From Pseudodesulfovibrio profundus (lineage in GTDB: Bacteria > Desulfobacterota > Desulfovibrionia > Desulfovibrionales > Desulfovibrionaceae): a stretch of 64,000 nucleotides of DNA. Under the pieces are notes generated by a model. That model ran no database searches. It saw nothing but the letters and a program-made list of their open reading frames with translations, and was not told the DNA's origin. The stretch is taken from the NCBI RefSeq assembly GCF_900217235.1, contig NZ_LT907975.1:2269001-2333000 (forward strand), given 5' to 3'. Positions within the stretch are counted from its first letter, which is position 1. Every line of letters begins with the position of its first letter. The position numbers and the translations under genes are program-made. This document shows, in pieces, positions 62,816 to 64,000 of this stretch.

Positions 62816-64000
62816 ATGAGCGAATCAGCAAAAATCCTCGTGGTGGAGGACAGCCGATTCTTTGCCTCGTTGCTGACACAACAAATACAGGATGGGCTTG
62901 GGCTGGCTGTGGATTGGGTGTCCACCTACAGTGAAGCGTGCTCCATTATCGATACCCGTAAGGATGAGTACCTCCTTGCCCTGCTCGATGCCAATCTACC
63001 GGATGCGCCAAACGGAGAAGCAATAGAATACGCTTGTAAAATGGGGCTCCCTGCCATTGTTTTTACCAGTGGTATTGATGATACCATGCGCAATCGCTTT
63101 CTTTCCTGGAACCTGCTTGATTATATACTCAAGGATTCCGGCAACTCCATGGAGGTCATGCTGGACTCCATCAGTCGGGCCATCAGCAATCGGCACATCA
63201 AAGTCGCAGTGGTCGAAGACTCATCCACCACGCGGGAAGCAGTGAGAAGAATGCTCCAGTCCCAGCTGTTTCAGGTTTTTGAGGCCGAGAACGGGCAGAA
63301 GGCTCTTGAACTGCTGGAGGCCAATCCCGATATCAAGCTTGTGGTCACGGACTATGACATGCCCGTCATGGACGGCTTCGAGTTGATTCGTGCCGTGCGT
63401 CAGAATCATTCACGGGATGAACTGGGTATCATCGGTATGTCGGCGAGCGGCGACCCTCTGCTCTCCGCTCAGCTCCTCAAGTCCGGCGCTGACGACTATG
63501 TCAGCAAGCCGTTTTTGGTGGAGGAGTTTATCTGCCGGGTGAATAAATCCATAGAGATGCTGCAACACATCGAAACCATACGAGAATTGTCGTATCGAGA
63601 TCCTCTGACCGGATTGCGTAATCGACGGTATTTCTTTGAAAACGCTCCCGGGTTTATCGAGTCCTGTCAAAGCGAAGGCGTAGCCTGTTCTCTTGCGATG
63701 ATGGATGTGGACTTTTTCAAGAGCGTCAACGACAGCTTTGGTCATGATGGTGGTGATGCTGTTTTGAAACTTCTTTCGCACCTGTTCAAAGAGCATTTTG
63801 GCGAAAACTCCATAATCAGCCGCTTTGGGGGCGAAGAGTTTTGCGTACTTGTCCGGCATGAAAGCGGGGCGAACGCCAGTGAGTTGTTCGAGCCGCTCCG
63901 TGAGCGCATCGAGCGGACACCAGCGCTCTATAAGGGGGCGGAACTTCGGGTGACCATATCCATCGGGGTCAGTTCAAGGCAGGATGGTCTGGATGCCATG
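62816..64000 (+). CDS. REC-REC-GGDEF diguanylate cyclase, 3' end cut
   Basis: 395 codons up to the right edge, no stop yet. REC1 (about 1-120): ILVVEDSRFFASLL, ALLDANLPDAP, YILKDS. REC2 (about 125-245): VAVVEDSSTTREAV, LVVTDYDMPVMDG, YVSKPF. The GGDEF domain starts DPLTGLRNRRYFFENA and has an intact SRFGGEEFCVL, so it should make c-di-GMP; no RxxD inhibitory site precedes it. GAGGGG lies before ATG 62816; an in-frame ATG at 62792 is weaker. It is the third signalling output after the kinase cassette, 170 bp downstream. Confidence 0.93.
   Translation, partial: MSESAKILVVEDSRFFASLLTQQIQDGLGLAVDWVSTYSEACSIIDTRKDEYLLALLDANLPDAPNGEAIEYACKMGLPAIVFTSGIDDTMRNRFLSWNLLDYILKDSGNSMEVMLDSISRAISNRHIKVAVVEDSSTTREAVRRMLQSQLFQVFEAENGQKALELLEANPDIKLVVTDYDMPVMDGFELIRAVRQNHSRDELGIIGMSASGDPLLSAQLLKSGADDYVSKPFLVEEFICRVNKSIEMLQHIETIRELSYRDPLTGLRNRRYFFENAPGFIESCQSEGVACSLAMMDVDFFKSVNDSFGHDGGDAVLKLLSHLFKEHFGENSIISRFGGEEFCVLVRHESGANASELFEPLRERIERTPALYKGAELRVTISIGVSSRQDGLDAM

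Noticed and set aside
1-64000. tRNA, rRNA and CRISPR arrays
   Set aside because: No T-loop/acceptor pattern, rRNA core motif or regularly spaced repeat array was found by eye.

Overview
The window looks like chromosome from a motile, Gram-negative, anaerobic deltaproteobacterium, most probably Desulfovibrionaceae (Pseudodesulfovibrio/Desulfovibrio-like). This rests on protein style, moderate GC, a sigma54-type promoter on the hook gene, dense c-di-GMP and two-component genes, a ferredoxin-nitroreductase fusion, a MauE/rhodanese pair and malate synthase G. No rRNA, tRNA or CRISPR array was recognised.

Layout. 1-223: start of a phage virion-type gene running off the left edge, preceded by helically phased GTGA repeats. 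428-2989: minus-strand group of TPR protein, PfkB sugar kinase and a small Cys-rich protein. 3.2-7.7 kb: hook protein flgE with a sigma54 promoter and a palindrome upstream, an OmpH-like lipoprotein, an Hpt protein and a fused DUF1007/nickel-cobalt exporter. 7.8-15.3 kb: solute-binding protein plus sensor kinase, a 3D-domain protein, ferredoxin-nitroreductase, lipoproteins, a GGDEF protein with a degenerate active site but intact I-site, and a FlgM-like protein. 15.7-25.5 kb: CgeB-like glycosyltransferase, PilZ protein, PIN-PhoH ATPase, MltD-like transglycosylase, malate synthase G, a small STAS-like protein and htpG. 25.7-27.6 kb: a MerR-type regulator upstream of htpG, with a complete IS5-family insertion (26331-27598, TGTA target duplication) 51 bp before its start codon.

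27.8-36.3 kb: MauE-like membrane protein and rhodanese lipoprotein, TetR regulator, an lrp-ald pair with palindromes in front of lrp, a glycine-zipper lipoprotein, chrA, serB and a class II photolyase. 36.4-45.9 kb: sensor kinase, LysE exporter, AI-2E family protein, D-lyxose isomerase, a cyclic-nucleotide-binding protein/motA/motB operon, bactofilin with a 52-residue partner gene, a poorly explained 680-bp region with a perfect 19-bp palindrome, and rnhA. 46-55.5 kb: chemoreceptor, a minus-strand operon (phosphohexomutase, YkgJ-like protein, MacA/MacB-type exporter) and hflKC. 55.5-64 kb: a lone S24/CI-like repressor with two GGGA-N5-TCCC operators, then a signalling cassette (branched-chain-type solute-binding protein, sensor kinase, REC-HDOD, REC-degenerate HD-GYP) and a REC-REC-GGEEF cyclase cut by the right edge.

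The strongest themes are environmental sensing and c-di-GMP/motility control: two solute-binding-protein/kinase pairs with no transporter subunits, active and inactive GGDEF domains, a degenerate HD-GYP, a PilZ protein, and flagellar hook and motor genes. The most unusual candidates are the 56.8-62.6 kb sensing cassette, the S24 regulator with an Arg in place of its catalytic Lys, and the palindrome-controlled small transcription unit near 44.5 kb.
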